From assembly GCA_007844125.1 (NCBI GenBank), contig CM017565.1:14422647-14486646 (forward strand): a DNA stretch of 64,000 nucleotides. Direction: 5' to 3'. Positions 13,301 to 28,300 of the stretch are shown piece after piece (the stretch's first letter is position 1; the number at the start of each line of letters is the position of its first letter). A program made the position numbers and the translations under genes. The stretch is from Sinonovacula constricta (lineage: Eukaryota; Mollusca; Bivalvia; Cardiida; Solecurtidae). A model generated the notes under the pieces. That model did no database searches. It was not told the DNA's origin and saw only the letters and a program-made list of their open reading frames with translations.

Positions 13301-16300
13301 TTGGACCATTTCAAGCTAACAGATTTGAAGAAGTACCTGGCGAATCGTCGTTTGACTAGATCCTGAAGGGAATATCAGCTAATCGAGCGAATTATCGGCG
13401 CTCACAAGCTAGATATTACTGACAATTATGAATTGAAAAGGAGACACCAACTCGAGAAGAATTAGTAACACTCCACCCTCCCTTAACTGGTAACAGGTCG
13501 CCCTTGATCGGTAACAGTTCGCCGTCGGATATTAGTGTATACGTCAATCAAAAATGTATGCTTGTTAACTTATCTATAATTATTTCGACACCTTTCACAT
13601 CAAATTGTATTTGTTTCCATCGGCTTCATATGCATTATGAGTACTTCGGATATAAGTGTACCATTTCCACGCGTTAAATGAAGGGGAAAAATGACAACAA
13701 GTAAAGTTTATACTTGATTTAATTTGTCATATAGTGTATCATATATAATATTTTATAAGATATGCATACAAATACAATTAGTTGGTTGCCGTCTTAGTCG
13801 ACTTCTTCATACTGTATTGTGATAAAGCTAGCGTACGTTGCGAGATTGAATCACTGACTAGTCTATTAATTGCAAGCACTTATATACGTCTATGACGGCA
13901 AGCATCAGTTAAGATCATGGTGACTTATTATCAATCAAAATTAGTGCTGACGCTATCATCACAATAATGACTAGGCAAAAATCAATTAACAATCACACAC
14001 TGACCAATTTATTAATTTTAAATTTTATATACGCCTATGTCGGTAAACATTAATCAAGATCACACTGACTAATTATCAATCAAGATTAGTGCGAATGGTA
14101 ACATCACAATAATGTCTGTAGGCAAACACCAATTAACGTTCACGCTTTTATGTGCAATTATAAGATAACTGCATACTCAAGTCATCTTGAGTATGACAAC
14201 CTTATTAAAGTATTTGCAACAAAATATGTATGCAACTAAGTAACATTAAAATCCTTGCAACAGCGGAATTTTATTTAAATATACAATTTGAAATAAATAA
14301 ACCACGTACACAGTATAATTATTATTTTTTAGGTCGCAACATTGCATTTAAATCACGGAACAGTGACAGTTCGTATATTGTACTGGGAGGATCAGATTTT
14401 TTTTCTTTGGTTAAAACAATTTTAAAATATGAAAAATAAAAATATAATAATTTACGATGCTAATAATACGGTGTTTATAATAATAAAGAAGGAGACAAAA
14501 GAAGCATAAATTTAATGTGAATGGTGTCAAAATAATAAAAAATTAATAAGTTTACATTCTTTTTACTTAATTTCTTAAAGATTTTTAATGGCGAAGGGTG
14601 GCGTATACACTTATATCAGAAGAGCTCATAATGTATATTAAGACGAAGAAAACAAATACAATGTGAATGGTTATAAATAAATTAACCAATTTACTTTTTT
14701 TCTCGATGTATACACTTATATCCGAAGGCGACATGTAGCAAGGGCGAACTGTTACCTATCTCGGGCGAGCTGTTACCAATCAAGGGCGAACTATTACCAG
14801 TTAAGGGAGGGCGAAGTGTTATAATACCATCAAAATGCGTCGCAGCCGCTTGTTTTGAGGAAATCGATGCAATGAAACAGTTCTGTTTTCGACCACCTTC
14901 CCGCTATAAACAACACCTTTACATATTCAGCAATATTTCGGCGATTTCCATTTTGGTTTTGTTTCTTTCTTTAATCAACTTTCCATATCACTTGATGTGT
15001 GTGTTATACACGCTGATAAAATTTCTACTTATACCCCGGAAGTTTTAATGCGCATGCGCATTCGGAGAGTACTCAAGGGAAGACAACTTAGTTATCGGAC
15101 TGCCCAATAGCTTGTATTTCCCGTAGTGTGTACATACATGTAGCTCAAACAGCTGGTATAGCTTGTATTACCTGTAGTGTGTAAATACATGTAGCTCAAA
15201 CAGCTGGTATAGCTTGTTTTACCTGTAGTGTGTACATACATGTAGCTCAAACAGCTGGTATAGCTTGTTTTACCTGTAGTGTGTACATACATGTAGCTCA
15301 AACAGCTGGTATAGCTTGTTTTACCTGTAGTGTGTACATACATGTAGCTCAAACAGCTGGTATAGCTTGTTTTACCTGTAGTGTGTACATACATGTAGCT
15401 CAAACAGCTGGTATAGCTTGTTTTACCTGTAGTGTGTACATACATGTACACTTCATATATTTGCCTACCAATGAAAGAAATCTACAGAATGTCTCTCCTC
15501 ACCACCAAAATAGTCTCAACACGCAATAATAAAATAGTGATAATTATGTATATTTATATGCTTATGTATTCATGGGCCTCTGGCCCAAAACATGAATAAA
15601 GATCTATCTATCTATTTATTTTCAGATGAACAACTTTTAGTCTTTACCTGCAATATTTTGTAAATAACTCATTTTGATCTAAGAAGTTTGTTAGGAGCAG
15701 GTTATGGCATAACAAAGTCCACACTGTTTAATAAGGCCAACAATTTACATTTAGCAGGTTTAAAAACAGTTTTGCTGGCCATAGTTAAACTTACGAAAAC
15801 ATATAAAAGTTAACTGTTGCAAAAGAAGGGTCTCCTACCTGATCCAAGATGGACTCCGAGGGACCAAGTTTGCTGAGTTTCTCTGCTAGGACTGGGTTCG
15901 GATGAGGCTCGCCATTGTAATAAGGGCGGTACCCTGACAGCAGGTATGACAAGCAGATTGCAGATGGTCCATTACCTGAAATGCAGGAGGAATAAACCAA
16001 TAATACACTGAATTCAACACAGGCATACCTTTACTTTCCTCATGGGCAAGGCTATCGATGAATTGCTCCTTGGGAATTACTATACCAGTAATCATTACTA
16101 TGTTATTTATAGCTTTCTGCTATTATCTGTAATATTTGTAATGTATGAGTATTGATGGATGGGACTGAATATTTACATCCTACAACAAGATTGCCCTTCC
16201 ACCTGACTTGACATGTGTACAATGTTTTAGTGTGTACATTGTCAATGTTATCATTGACAAAGTTAAAACAGTGCATTTTAACAGAAACCTGTAGACAACT

Positions 16301-19300
16301 GGTTAATGTATCAATGCAGCTATAAAGTTCTATGTAGTCATGGCAATTAGCTGACTCATGAATGTCAAGTATCTCAGTATTCTGTTTAAATAAATCATGG
16401 TGGTGACTTAAATACCAATTAATGTTTACTTGTGCTTAAAAATTATTTTAAGTTGTTGCTTTTTACTTTTGTAATAAAAATCATCGTGGTAAGAACTTGT
16501 AATGCTTGACTGTAATCAACAGAAAAAATAGGAAACCTATATTTGTTTGTCAGATAAAAAAAATGCAGTAAAACAATCAATAAATTTTGTTTCTATAAAT
16601 GTTGAGTTTCACAGTTTCAAGTTATCAGGGCTCAACATTAATCTTTGAGTGTGTTTGTCTAGTTGGAAAATGTTTCAGAATTTTAAGTTGCCAAAACAAT
16701 ATGTTAACTTACTATTATATAAACATGAGTTATATTATGACCAAAAGGTATGTAAATATGTGTCACAAATGACAAATAGCAGAAGAAATGATTTCAATCC
16801 AAATTTTACTGAAAGTCTGACAGCCGTTTTGGAAAAAAGCAAGTTTTCTTTTAAGTTATACTTTTTCTTTGGAGTGCTTGCCATTTTTTGGGTCTGATTT
16901 TGCTTCCTATATGTCTGGCTTTTCCATACTTGTATCTGATTGTGCCATGAAACCAAACTTAAACAAACCCGACATTTTTCAGCATTACAGTCAAATGTAA
17001 ACAGACATAAACTGACATGAGGCAATGTCGCAAAGTGTTTTCTTTCCATATATGCACATTTCATCAAAGTTAAATATTAAATTTTTATTTAAACTAAGTG
17101 CAATAATGTTTATATGATTAATGTTTATATGATTAACTAAATTACATTTCTTAAATATGCAACAGAGTAGCTTCAATTATGACAAAAGCATTATTCATTA
17201 GATTTTTTATTGTTTTGTATTAGTCTAAGAATATATTGGGTAAGTGTGTGCAGATAATCAACAAATTTTAGTGGTGTACCAAACTATGTTGCATACACCA
17301 TCATGTTTTGTTTCCACTGAACCATAAAAATATAATAGAAAAAATACTGATTGTATGGATTAAGACTGCAGAAGAATAGAATTTACTAGATTAATAATTT
17401 AACCATTTTTCTGATTGCCCAATAGTACAACCTGCAGCAAAAACATAGTGCCCACACTCAGTTTTTGCTGAATTGCCTTATGTTATATGCCAATTGCAAT
17501 GTTAAACTATACTGTTATCTCCCAATAAAAAGTGTGCTAGTGGAGCATTGATTTAAGTAGGACTCTTAGCATAGGAAAAAGTTTTAGTAGATCCATTTTT
17601 TTTATTCTATTTATTGACCCATAGCAAACCAGGACGTTCTATTTGATACCAGAAATCTGGGACACGTTTCTAGAACACATTTACACTTTTCCTAAACCCC
17701 TCTTGTACCCTTGTCATGACCATAAATGTTGCCCACACTCAGTTTTGGTGAGTTGGATGACCATAAATGTTGCCCACACTCAGTTTTGGTGAGTTGGATG
17801 GCCATAAATGTTGCCTACACTCAGTTTTTGGTGAATTGGATGACCATAAATGTTGTCTACACTCAGTTTTTGGTAAATTGGATGACCATGAATGTTGCAC
17901 ACACTAAGTTTTTGGTGAGTTGGATGACCATAAATGTTGCCTACACTCAGTTTTTGGTGAGTTGAATGACCATAAATGTTGCCTACACTCAGTTTTTGGT
18001 AAATTGCATGACCATAAATGTTGCCTACACTCAGTTTTTTGTGAGTTGGATGACTATAAATGTTGCCCACACTCAGTTTTTGGTGAGTTGGATGACCATA
18101 AATGTTGCCTACACTCGGTTTTTGGCGAATTGGATGACCATAAATGTTGCCTACACTTAGTTTTTTGTGAATTGGATGACTATAAATGTTGCCCACACTC
18201 AGTTTTTGGTAAGTTGGATGACCATAAATGTTGCCTGCACTCAGTTTTTGGTAAAATTGGATGACCATAAATGTTGCCTACATTCAGTTTTTGGCGAATT
18301 GGATGACCATAAATGTTGCCTACACTCAGTTTTTGGCGAATTGGATGACCATAAATGTTGCCTACACTCAGTTTTTGGTAAATTGGATGACCATAAATGT
18401 TGCCTACACTCAGTTTTTTGTGAGTTGGATGACTATAAATGTTGCCCACACTCAGTTTTTGGTGAGTTGGATGACCATAAATGTTGCCTACACTAAGTTT
18501 TTGTTAAATTGGATGACCATAAATGTTGCCTACACTCAGTTTTTTGTGAGTTGGATGACTATAAATGTTGCCCACACTCAGTTTTTGGTGAGTTGGATGA
18601 CCATAAATGTTGCCTGCACTCAGTTTTTGGTAAAATTGGATGACCATAAATGTTGCCTACATTCAGTTTTTGGTGAGTTGGATGACCATAAATGTTGCCT
18701 ACACTCAGTTTTTGGCAAATTGGATGACCATAAATGTTGCCTACATTCAGTTTTTGGTAAGATGGATGACTGACTATAAATGTTGCCCACACTCAGTTTT
18801 TGGTCAATTGGATGACCATAAATGGTTAGCCTTGGTAGACTCCATTTTAACTGAATTAATCAGAAACAACTCAATGTAAAGATGACTAGACACATGGCTA
18901 GCGATTCGGCAGCAAACAGTGCAGATCCTGATATGAGCTATCAACCTAGCCTTGGGCAATGTGTACTTAGCACTTTGGGAGTTAACTACATGTACATTTA
19001 TGCTTTTATTTTATTGTTTAAGTATGTTTATATATTATATTATCCTAAGTCAGTCTGCTTTCTTCAAGACCATGCTATGTAAACAACCTCCCCCCACCCC
19101 CCCCACCCCCCTGTGTTTCTCACATCATTAATGTCCCTTCTATATTGATTCTGCTCTGTATTAAACAAGGTTATTTTCAGACAGCATTAAGCTTATGGCT
19201 GGACATTAACTGTGCAGTTTATCATTGATAAATGTAGTGTTGTCCACTGTTTTCTGCCATTCAGATTGAGCATTTCCGCAAGATTAACAGAAAACAATAC

Positions 19301-22300
19301 CTTTACAATGATGAATATAGAATATTTAAATGGAATAATTTCTTCCATAACATTTTTCATTATTAGCACAACTTGTGTGGAATATAAAACAAATATACAA
19401 AGTCAATGCATGACATGTTTTTAAGTTGTAACTGAAGTGAACTGTAATTGCCAATTTCTAATGTTAATATAATGTGACCTTTAACCTATTAAGCTGACTA
19501 CAGCTGATCAGTAAATGTCAGATAGTAAGAAATTGTCAATGCAATCATACTGACCTTACATTTATATAAGAACTTGTTTGAGAAAATTCAAGAACACCTG
19601 ATGTATACACTGTATAATTTTGTTCAAATTACAATGTATAATGGTGGTAAGAAGGTTATATATGCAGTAATGCATTAGTTCATGAGGAGAAAGCAAGTAG
19701 TTTTGATACTTCAATATGAAGTGTTTTTGGAAATCTGTTGTAGATATACTATCAAGCAGTGATCGGACAACCTGGTCATGTTTTTAAACAATGCTTTTCA
19801 TAACATACCATCTGCATTTGAATCAAAATAATCCTAATGAAGTTTTTAACCTGAATAATTCTATTCTTCTATCGCTCTTTTTTTATTATCACTGTTGTGA
19901 ACAGAAGTAATGCATCATGTATAGATAGTTCAAAGAACCTCTTTATTTACAAAGTCAGTCAATGTGTAAGATGTTAACCCAAAACCTGATTAAGACTTTG
20001 CTAACTTGCTACACAACAAAGACCTGGCCTCCACTCCAGCACTAGTCCAGCCAAGTACAAGGAAACTAGGTCCTTCTACATGATAACAACTTCACCCATT
20101 CACCTTGATAACAAGTTTTAATCTTCAACAACAGGGATATGTACCAAATATTTCAGTTGTAGTTTTAGGATGATAGATGGGTCATTACTGAAATTTATGA
20201 TGGAGAACAGTGTACTTTAGAGTAGTTGTCTACATATTTTATGTTTTATTTTGGAGCATGGCATCATTTGTGACACTGCCCAGAGTGATGAAAGCTGGCA
20301 ATCTGAGGAAAGACTGACCTTCACATTCATGTCTTCTTGATGCCACAGAGACTGCAAGCAACTGTTGGGAAAGGCATTCTTGGGCTTCAGAATGGACCTT
20401 TTTCTGTCCCCATTATTTATACTGTGTGCCTATATGTTCTTGAAGTGTATATGCTTAAATGCTCCAAATGAGTCAAATGTAACAATTATCCTTCTTATTA
20501 ACCAAAAATATATATATAACTAAACCCTCACTTTTGATTTCATGGCCAAAGTCGATCAGAGCCGATAATTTCATTGCACATTTCCATTAAAAACACACCA
20601 AAAGTAAACATTGTCATCAGTGTTTTTTCAACCCGAGTTGAATGCCCAATTTGTGCTGGTCTATCCTATTAGTTAATGATCTTTTTCTTTCCAAATAGGA
20701 CAAAGCTGGCCTTCCTCTCTTTCGCGTCTGGATGCCTTCATTCACCATGGTTATTTACATATTACAGGTCATGGATCAACGTAAACAGGGGTCATGGATA
20801 ATAGAAACACTTATATAAATGATCAGAACATTTTGAGATTCAACTGAATTAATTAAAATAAATTATGATTCCCCAGTGGTAAAATATTTTGTTAATTTTA
20901 TGATTGTCTTTTTAACTGACTCGTTTGAAATAATGTTAACAACTATGGATAAACAGCCTATTTATGGAATGCTCACTGAAATTTGCACATGGGAAAGTCT
21001 GTTTAGCTGATGTTCTAACACTGATAAAACACAGGCACAAATTCAGTAAACAGTGTTCTATTTTATTTATTTATTTTTATACCTAATTTTGTGTGTCTGT
21101 AGCTTTCATGCAAAATGGCAAAAAAAAACAAGAGATTTTGGTGTGTTTTTTGTTTTGTTGTCATTAAAATTCTAAACATTTAACATAAATGTATGCCCTT
21201 AAGAAAGTAGACAGGAATACTCTTCGGTATGTCCATCGATGTTCAAACTGCATGTTTACAAATTAAGATTATCTATAAGCAACAAAACAGTCCATAGCTA
21301 GCAAAAGCTTGTTTTGAATGATCCATCAATTATGCAGGGTAAAATTTTTAGTTTGGATGCAATGTTTAAGCAATTTTTAATGATACTCGCAATGTACATA
21401 AATGATTTTTGTAAGGTCAGCGCAAATCTAAAAACAGCATTTCCTGTGATGCCTGCATGCAAAAATACTTTTATAGCACCTCTGAAGTGTTTGCGGTCAA
21501 GAGATGATGTTGCTGGACTCTGGACTACTATTACTATTTATGTAAAGTATGTTCTATGAATAGCTCTTATATTGTGAATCTATTCAAAGCAAAAATGTCC
21601 TATTGCTTAAAAAGTATGTTCCACAAATTGTACTACTTTTTAACTTTTTTTTCTGAGATCAGTACTATGTTCTGTAATTTCTTCCATTATGTACTTTCTT
21701 ATGTAAGGGCATATATTTACGTTATCATTGATAACATTGATAGCGTTGTCATCTAAACTTCAGTGCAAACACACTGTTAACAAGAAGAAGCCAATGATAG
21801 ATAGCGCCTCACTTACATGACCCATTTTTCTAACATACTTCAGGTTCAATGTCAACCTCAAGTATTAAAACACACACACACACACACACCATAACCATTT
21901 TAAGGTTATATATATATACAGATATCTTCTGTGTTTGGACATTTCAAGTGTGGTTTATAATGGGGATTAAAATGTGACATCTACTCCCAGATAGCCTCTG
22001 TTACCTGGGTTAGTCAGGTATTGATCAGGCCCTGTAAATGTAGCATGAGAAGGGTTGCCCTGTAAATGTAGCATGAGAAGGGTTGACCTGTAAATGTAGC
22101 ATGAGAAGGGTTGCCCTGTAAATGTAGCATGAGAAGGGTTGACCTGTAAATGTAGCATGAGAAGGGTTTGCCCTGTTCACAAGTTAAGTCTGTAAAATGT
22201 TAATTACTCATTATACATACAGAATATATTGGATACCACTTTTGCTATGTTTTTCCTCATTATTGTGATATTGTTTACCAGAAAACGCCTATATGTTTAC

Positions 22301-25300
22301 CCCCAAAAATGCTTAAGCAACAATTATTACCTCACTTTTTATTTGTTAATTATATATTGCTCAAAGCTCTGTGACAATAATCTAAAAAGACAAATATTCC
22401 AAAATCAGTCAAGATATACAAATATTGACCCTTTAGCTTCAATGGCATTATTAAATGACATGGTGGTAAAGCCAGATCCAATAATTGCTGTACTACCATG
22501 AGTAAACAACACTGACATGGCTCAGTGTCAGGGGGAGATGGGTGACACTACTTTGACACACACATGGCCTGACATGGCTCCGTGTCAGGGGGAGATGGGT
22601 GACACTACTTTGACACACACATGGCCTGACATGGCTCCGTGTCAGGGGGAGATGGGTGACACTACTTTGACACACACATGGCCTGACATGGCTCCGTGTC
22701 AGGGGGAGATGGGTGACACTACTTTGACACACACATGGCCTGACATGGAGAGCCATGTCAGGAGGAGATGGGTGACACTACTTTGACACATACATGGCCA
22801 ATTTTCTAGCAATTTCATGAGAATAATATGTGAAAACAAGTTGCTTATCTTCCTAAACTTTTCTTCTTTATAAAAGAATTCTACCATAATTGGTAAAACT
22901 GACAAAATCAAATGCCAATAGAAGCTTGCTAATAACTTTTAAAAAGTCATTTGGCATATCTTATGAATACTGTTTGAAATAGGTCCTATGAAATTTGGTG
23001 GTCAAACCAAAACCATGAACTAGCAAATTAAACAAGACATAAATTGTTGACATAAATGCTTTTTTTCTTAGCAATAATCCAACCAATTACTGCTCCTACT
23101 TATCAGACCAAGGAATCTGTTTAGCTTGGATCTATCAATATTTATTACAGGTATATCACATGTTTTACTTACAGAAAGGTAGAAGCTTTACGACAAAACA
23201 TAACCAGCAAGTCACCATGACTTGGCAAATCTGTATGGGGTGGGATGTGTAGACATTCTTGTCTTGCTTAGTGAACCATGGGTGTTGTCAACCAATCTCT
23301 CAACATTTATAGAACCTCACAGGGTTCGACGTTTACTTTTTTGAGAGCTGGACCAGTGGTCCAGTAACTTAAAAAACTTACTTGATCTGACATAAACTGG
23401 ACTAGACCAAAATGTAAAACACATAATACACATACAAGTCATACTTAAATCAAACTGTTATATGGGTTCACGCATTGTGTTACAATAACATACTAATATA
23501 ACAAAGTGTGAGACATTTATGACTAGAAAACTAGTATGAAACTGAATATTCTATTAATGCAACTTAGGTATGATTATATTTTATTTTCAAGTCTAATATA
23601 GGTATAATACATTGGTATTTATATGACTAGGAAGTTAAGTATGACCATACCAACATGACTAGACGTTTTCACACAACTGAACAGGCTAGACTCGCATGAT
23701 TGATTGTCAACCTGCTTTATTTCCCCTGTATAGGATGCATCAAAAGTAGTGAGCAGTGAGCTGTACTTCAGATCACATTTTTCGTTGGTGAGATTTATGG
23801 GATTCAGAGTCAGAATGCCCCTTTATATTGTTGATTCTGAAATTGTCCATATATTAGTCTGTTGTCATAATACTTGGGATACCAACAGTACAGATAGTGT
23901 TTGTGCTTTTGTTTCCCTCACATTTTTATTTAAATAGTATAAATAATAATAGGAATGTAACATAAACATTAGAAAATAAAAAGTTAGATGAAGAAATAAG
24001 CATTCGTATCGTGCTTAACAATAAGTATTACAACATTGGATATTTGACAAGCACGTGGGGGGAAAAAGCCTTATTCTGAAAACACCAGCCAATGAGTGAA
24101 CGCATGTCAAGGTTGTTACAAAATATATCACTAAATATAGCACATGCTGGATTCCCAAGTAACTGTATTGACAAGCATCAAAAGTTTGACCGAGTTTAAC
24201 CATTATAAATATTTTTTTTACTTTTGATTCATTCATAGGCAGATTTTTGGCAAACTTTGTCCGATTTAGAACACGACCAGTCGGTCCAGCTAGCGTAGGA
24301 CTTAGCTAGACCGAACTACCGATCTACTAGTGAATGTCGTTCTGTTGGGCCTTAATGTCGAAGCCTGCCTCATTTATTTATACACTTTATATATATCATG
24401 GTTCATAACCAATATTCCAGAATTCTTAATTATTTGCTTTAGAATTTCCTGAATAAATAATATTAAGTATACATAAAGGCTGCAAAAAAGTATCAATTCT
24501 GCTCAGAGAACTCCTGGGAACAGGCTGATCTGGATCTACACTAGTGTCTGTGAAAGCCTTATCAATTTACCAGATTGAAGAGCAGATTTGTTCAAATCAG
24601 TAATGTTAGCTGTATTCATGATTTAAATATATATTTATTTATTTTTCTTATTTATTTATTTTTTATTATTCATTTATTTGTATTTTTTTTACCACAAAAA
24701 AAACAAACATGTAATTCATTAATTTTGTTCTTAAACTTGTACTGCATCATTTTTATATGCAATTTTTGTTCATTTTTATTCATCTGCCTGTCAGATTGTT
24801 TATCTACAAGTAACCATCCTGTCACAATATGACCATAATTGTGTCGATGTGCTTTACAAGTAACCAAACAAAACCCATTTTGTCATGCAAAAATGTCCTG
24901 TCAGATGTTATTGCCAAAACATATTTATAACACAATTTTACAAATATTTCTGTTTTACCTCACATATTTTTTTAAAGGAAAACTAATTGTTTTAAAACAG
25001 ATTATATTTTTTTTTTAAAATTTTAAAAGTTTAGTTCTTTACATTTTATGGTCTGTTTTCCCATAAAAACCTCGCTAAGAGGGGCACCTGTGGTTCTTTT
25101 ATAAAGTGTCCCACTTAGCAAGGTGGTCTTCTTAGTGAGTTCATACTAATCAATTTATTATATTGCTGCTATTATATCTATGTTTTAACATTATTATTGT
25201 TTTTACATTGTATTAATATTTAAATAAATTGTGTTATAATCTATTTGTTTAAAAAAATTATATTTTTACAGTATATTTTATAACATTAGAATTTAGTCAT

Positions 25301-28300
25301 TTTTCAAAAGGATATAATTAAACAAACATATAAAGAAGAATTTCGGTATTTGTGCTGTAAAAGAAATTTAAATAAAGCTCAGTCCTAAAAAAAAAGTTAA
25401 TTTAAAAGAAAAGAATGTTATCTTAAAATTGTGTGCACCCTAAAAAATTCAAGAAATGAAAAGACAATATCCATCATGAGTTTTGAAGATACTTAAAGCT
25501 TCTCCCTGAACAACTCATGATCCGGTATCAGTTTTAAATATCAAACAAAGCGGTGACTTCTTCATGATTACCGTAAATGAATCAGCAATATCGTAATTTT
25601 AAGTCATAAAGAGTAAAATCTTGTTCAATTGAGCAGTGTTTGCAGGCTTGATAAACTGATTAATGACATTGGGATAACTGGATACCTGGTGATGACCGAG
25701 TAGTGAGGATTAAGAAAGGAGTAAAGTTGTTAACTGGTTCTGAAATAACTGTCCCGGGTCCCAGGTAGCTGTGTGACTCACTTTCCAAGGTTGTGGGACA
25801 TTTAAATAATGAAAGAACAAAACAGTTCTGGTAAAAAGTGTTCCATGTAGCGGTTTGTCCTGCTTACCAAGGGAATTCCCTTAGCATGGTTTTACTGTAA
25901 CTTTCTTGTAGAAGTTTTGGATTCCCATGTCTGGAGGGGAGTGATGGTCCTATTAATGGCAGTAAATATTGCATGCAGAAGACGTTACCCGACACACATG
26001 ACTGAGAGGGCTACTTGTATATAGCAACAATTAATTACTAATGGGGAGGAGACTTGAATGGACTGGTAATTGCAAATTGCAAATTGGCAGCCTGAAAGCA
26101 TCAATAATGAAGTGAGAGGCATTTTTAATGATTCACCTTTGCTGGGATAAGGCCATCTTAGTGAAATAAAGTAATAATAGGCGTGACTAAAAATATTTTC
26201 ATGGCAGAATAGTGCAGACAAAGAATGGTAAGTGCTGAGTGTTCCTTTTTTGAAGATAAATCTGTTGAGCTCATGTTTAATAGGTAGATATTACAACTGA
26301 AAATAAACACCATACCTATCAGAGGAAGACCCAATTTCAGTAAATCAAATCTTGATGGGACCTGAACACATATGGATTGGCTACTCTATGATGATAATGA
26401 TGGAGATGACGATGATAGAGATGTTGAATGAATGATATGATGATGATAGTGATGTTATGATGCAATGACAATGATGTGACATTGATGATGATGAAGATGA
26501 TTATGACGATAATGACAGTGATGAAGATGTAATTATTAGTGATGAGGATGAGAAGGATGTGATGATGATACAATGATGATTCAATAATGATGATGATGAT
26601 ATTTATAAAGATGATGATAATGATGAGGATGATGTTTATAAAGATGATGATAATGAGGAGGATGACAATAATGATGTGATGATGATTCAATGATGAAGCA
26701 ATAATGATGATGATGTTTATAAAGATGATAATGATGCAATGTTGCAATGATGATGCAATAATGATGATGATAATGATAATGATGATGAACTGATGATAAG
26801 AAGAAGGATAGTAATGATGATGGGATAATGTTGTGATGATGATGCAATGACAACGAAGCAATAATCATGATGAAAATGATGTTTATGAAGATGATGAAAA
26901 TGATGCCTGGCCACGACTCAAAATAGGCTGAGCAGTTATATAACATAAACCAGTACACTAACACAAACTGGACCAAACTAGATAATACTTAATGTTAGTA
27001 TGTACTACAATTGACAGCAAATCATGTGCAAGTCTTATTACCAAAAATAGATCCTGCAGTATGAAATTTAAGAATGTATGTTAACTGAACCACATTAACA
27101 AGGCCAGAGAACGATTGAAAGTAAGATCTACTAGTATATATGCATATAATGAAGTAGTTCTGTTATTTACTCACAAGCCAATTATTGAAACTTGATCAGT
27201 GCCAAATTATTTCTATTCAATCAGCTTTTAAATATTTGGGTCACATATATCATTCAATGGTTCTCTGACACAAAAAAGATCAATTATCATCTGAACTGGA
27301 TCACCTACACCCTCTCAAAAAACCGTACATAAAATAGAACATTTATTTTTTACGATTCATGAAGACAAACTGGCACAGTACACTGTACATGATTTGTAAC
27401 AATGGTTCAGTCAATTTGTATTGTATTATTGTAATTCAGATTCAACAGTTTACTTCATGTTTATCTGCCAATGACAATGTTAAACTATATTGATTATCTC
27501 CCAATAAAAGTGTGCTAGTAGAGCATTGATTTAAGTAGGACTCTTAGCAAAGGGAAATGTTTTTGTAAATCCATAGCAAACCAGGACGCTTTATTTGATA
27601 CCAGAAATCTGGGACACATTTCTAGAACACATTTACACTTTTCCTAAACCCCTCTTGTACCCTTGTCCTGCCACATATACCTATATACAATATACTTGTG
27701 TTTATCCTTACTGTGCTGCTTACAATGAAAGCAGTTCTATATCTTAGACAATATCTAACAAACTACATGCAAAGACATAATGCTAAAGGCAAATAGTGCA
27801 CATCCTATTCAGGATACAGCTCTCAACACATGATCACTAACTGCCGTAAATGGTGGTTTCTGTCAAGGAAATCTCTAAATTCCTTTAAAATAATTATAGG
27901 TTTGATAAAAAAACTACCTCACAGACCACTAAAACACTGTTATAGACCCATTCACATGGAAATCAGAGGTCACCTGGGTTCAGTGGCCAAGATATATAGA
28001 GGATGCTAAGTAGTCTTTAGCAGCTATTCAGTAAACAGACTCCTCGCATTATGGAAATATTTAGCCCCTGTATTTGATTTTATTATCAAGAGTTTGTTTT
28101 CCTTACCATTTAAATGTGTAATGAACAGTCTTCCTGAAAGTAAGCGCAGATGACTATTTCTCACCTGAATAAAGTCATCTGTTTCATCTTTGCTTCTAAA
28201 CAGAGACATTATTTACAGACAAAGATCCTTTCTTGAAAAATAGCCCAAATAGTGAGGCGGAAAATGGTCTAGTTTACAAACATTTAATTTTTTAAGCAAT

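Larger units (their letters stand above)
13171..15106. mobile_element. TIR DNA transposon inserted in the 51-bp minisatellite
   Basis: The terminal inverted repeats begin TGGGCAGTCCGATAACT at 13171 and end with the exact complement at 15106. After a short mismatch they pair again at TCCCTTGA, giving about 37 bp. Both flanks are minisatellite sequence, and joining them with a 2-bp AT duplication restores the unit phrase CTGGTATAGC. Inside lie a decayed SAP-like exon and a second, nested inverted-repeat element. The palindrome GCGCATGCGC, an NRF-1-type site, lies close to the right end. No transposase is readable, so the superfamily is unknown. Confidence 0.85.

Noticed and set aside
17726..18792. 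Several 80-170 codon frames on both strands of the 42-bp array
   Set aside because: By-products of the 42-bp period. The same DNA is open in multiple frames.
22493..22786. Paired ~90-codon frames in the 57-bp array
   Set aside because: By-products of the 57-bp unit on both strands.
26337..26976. His/Ile-rich frames up to 174 codons
   Set aside because: Translation of an ATG/GAT-type simple repeat.
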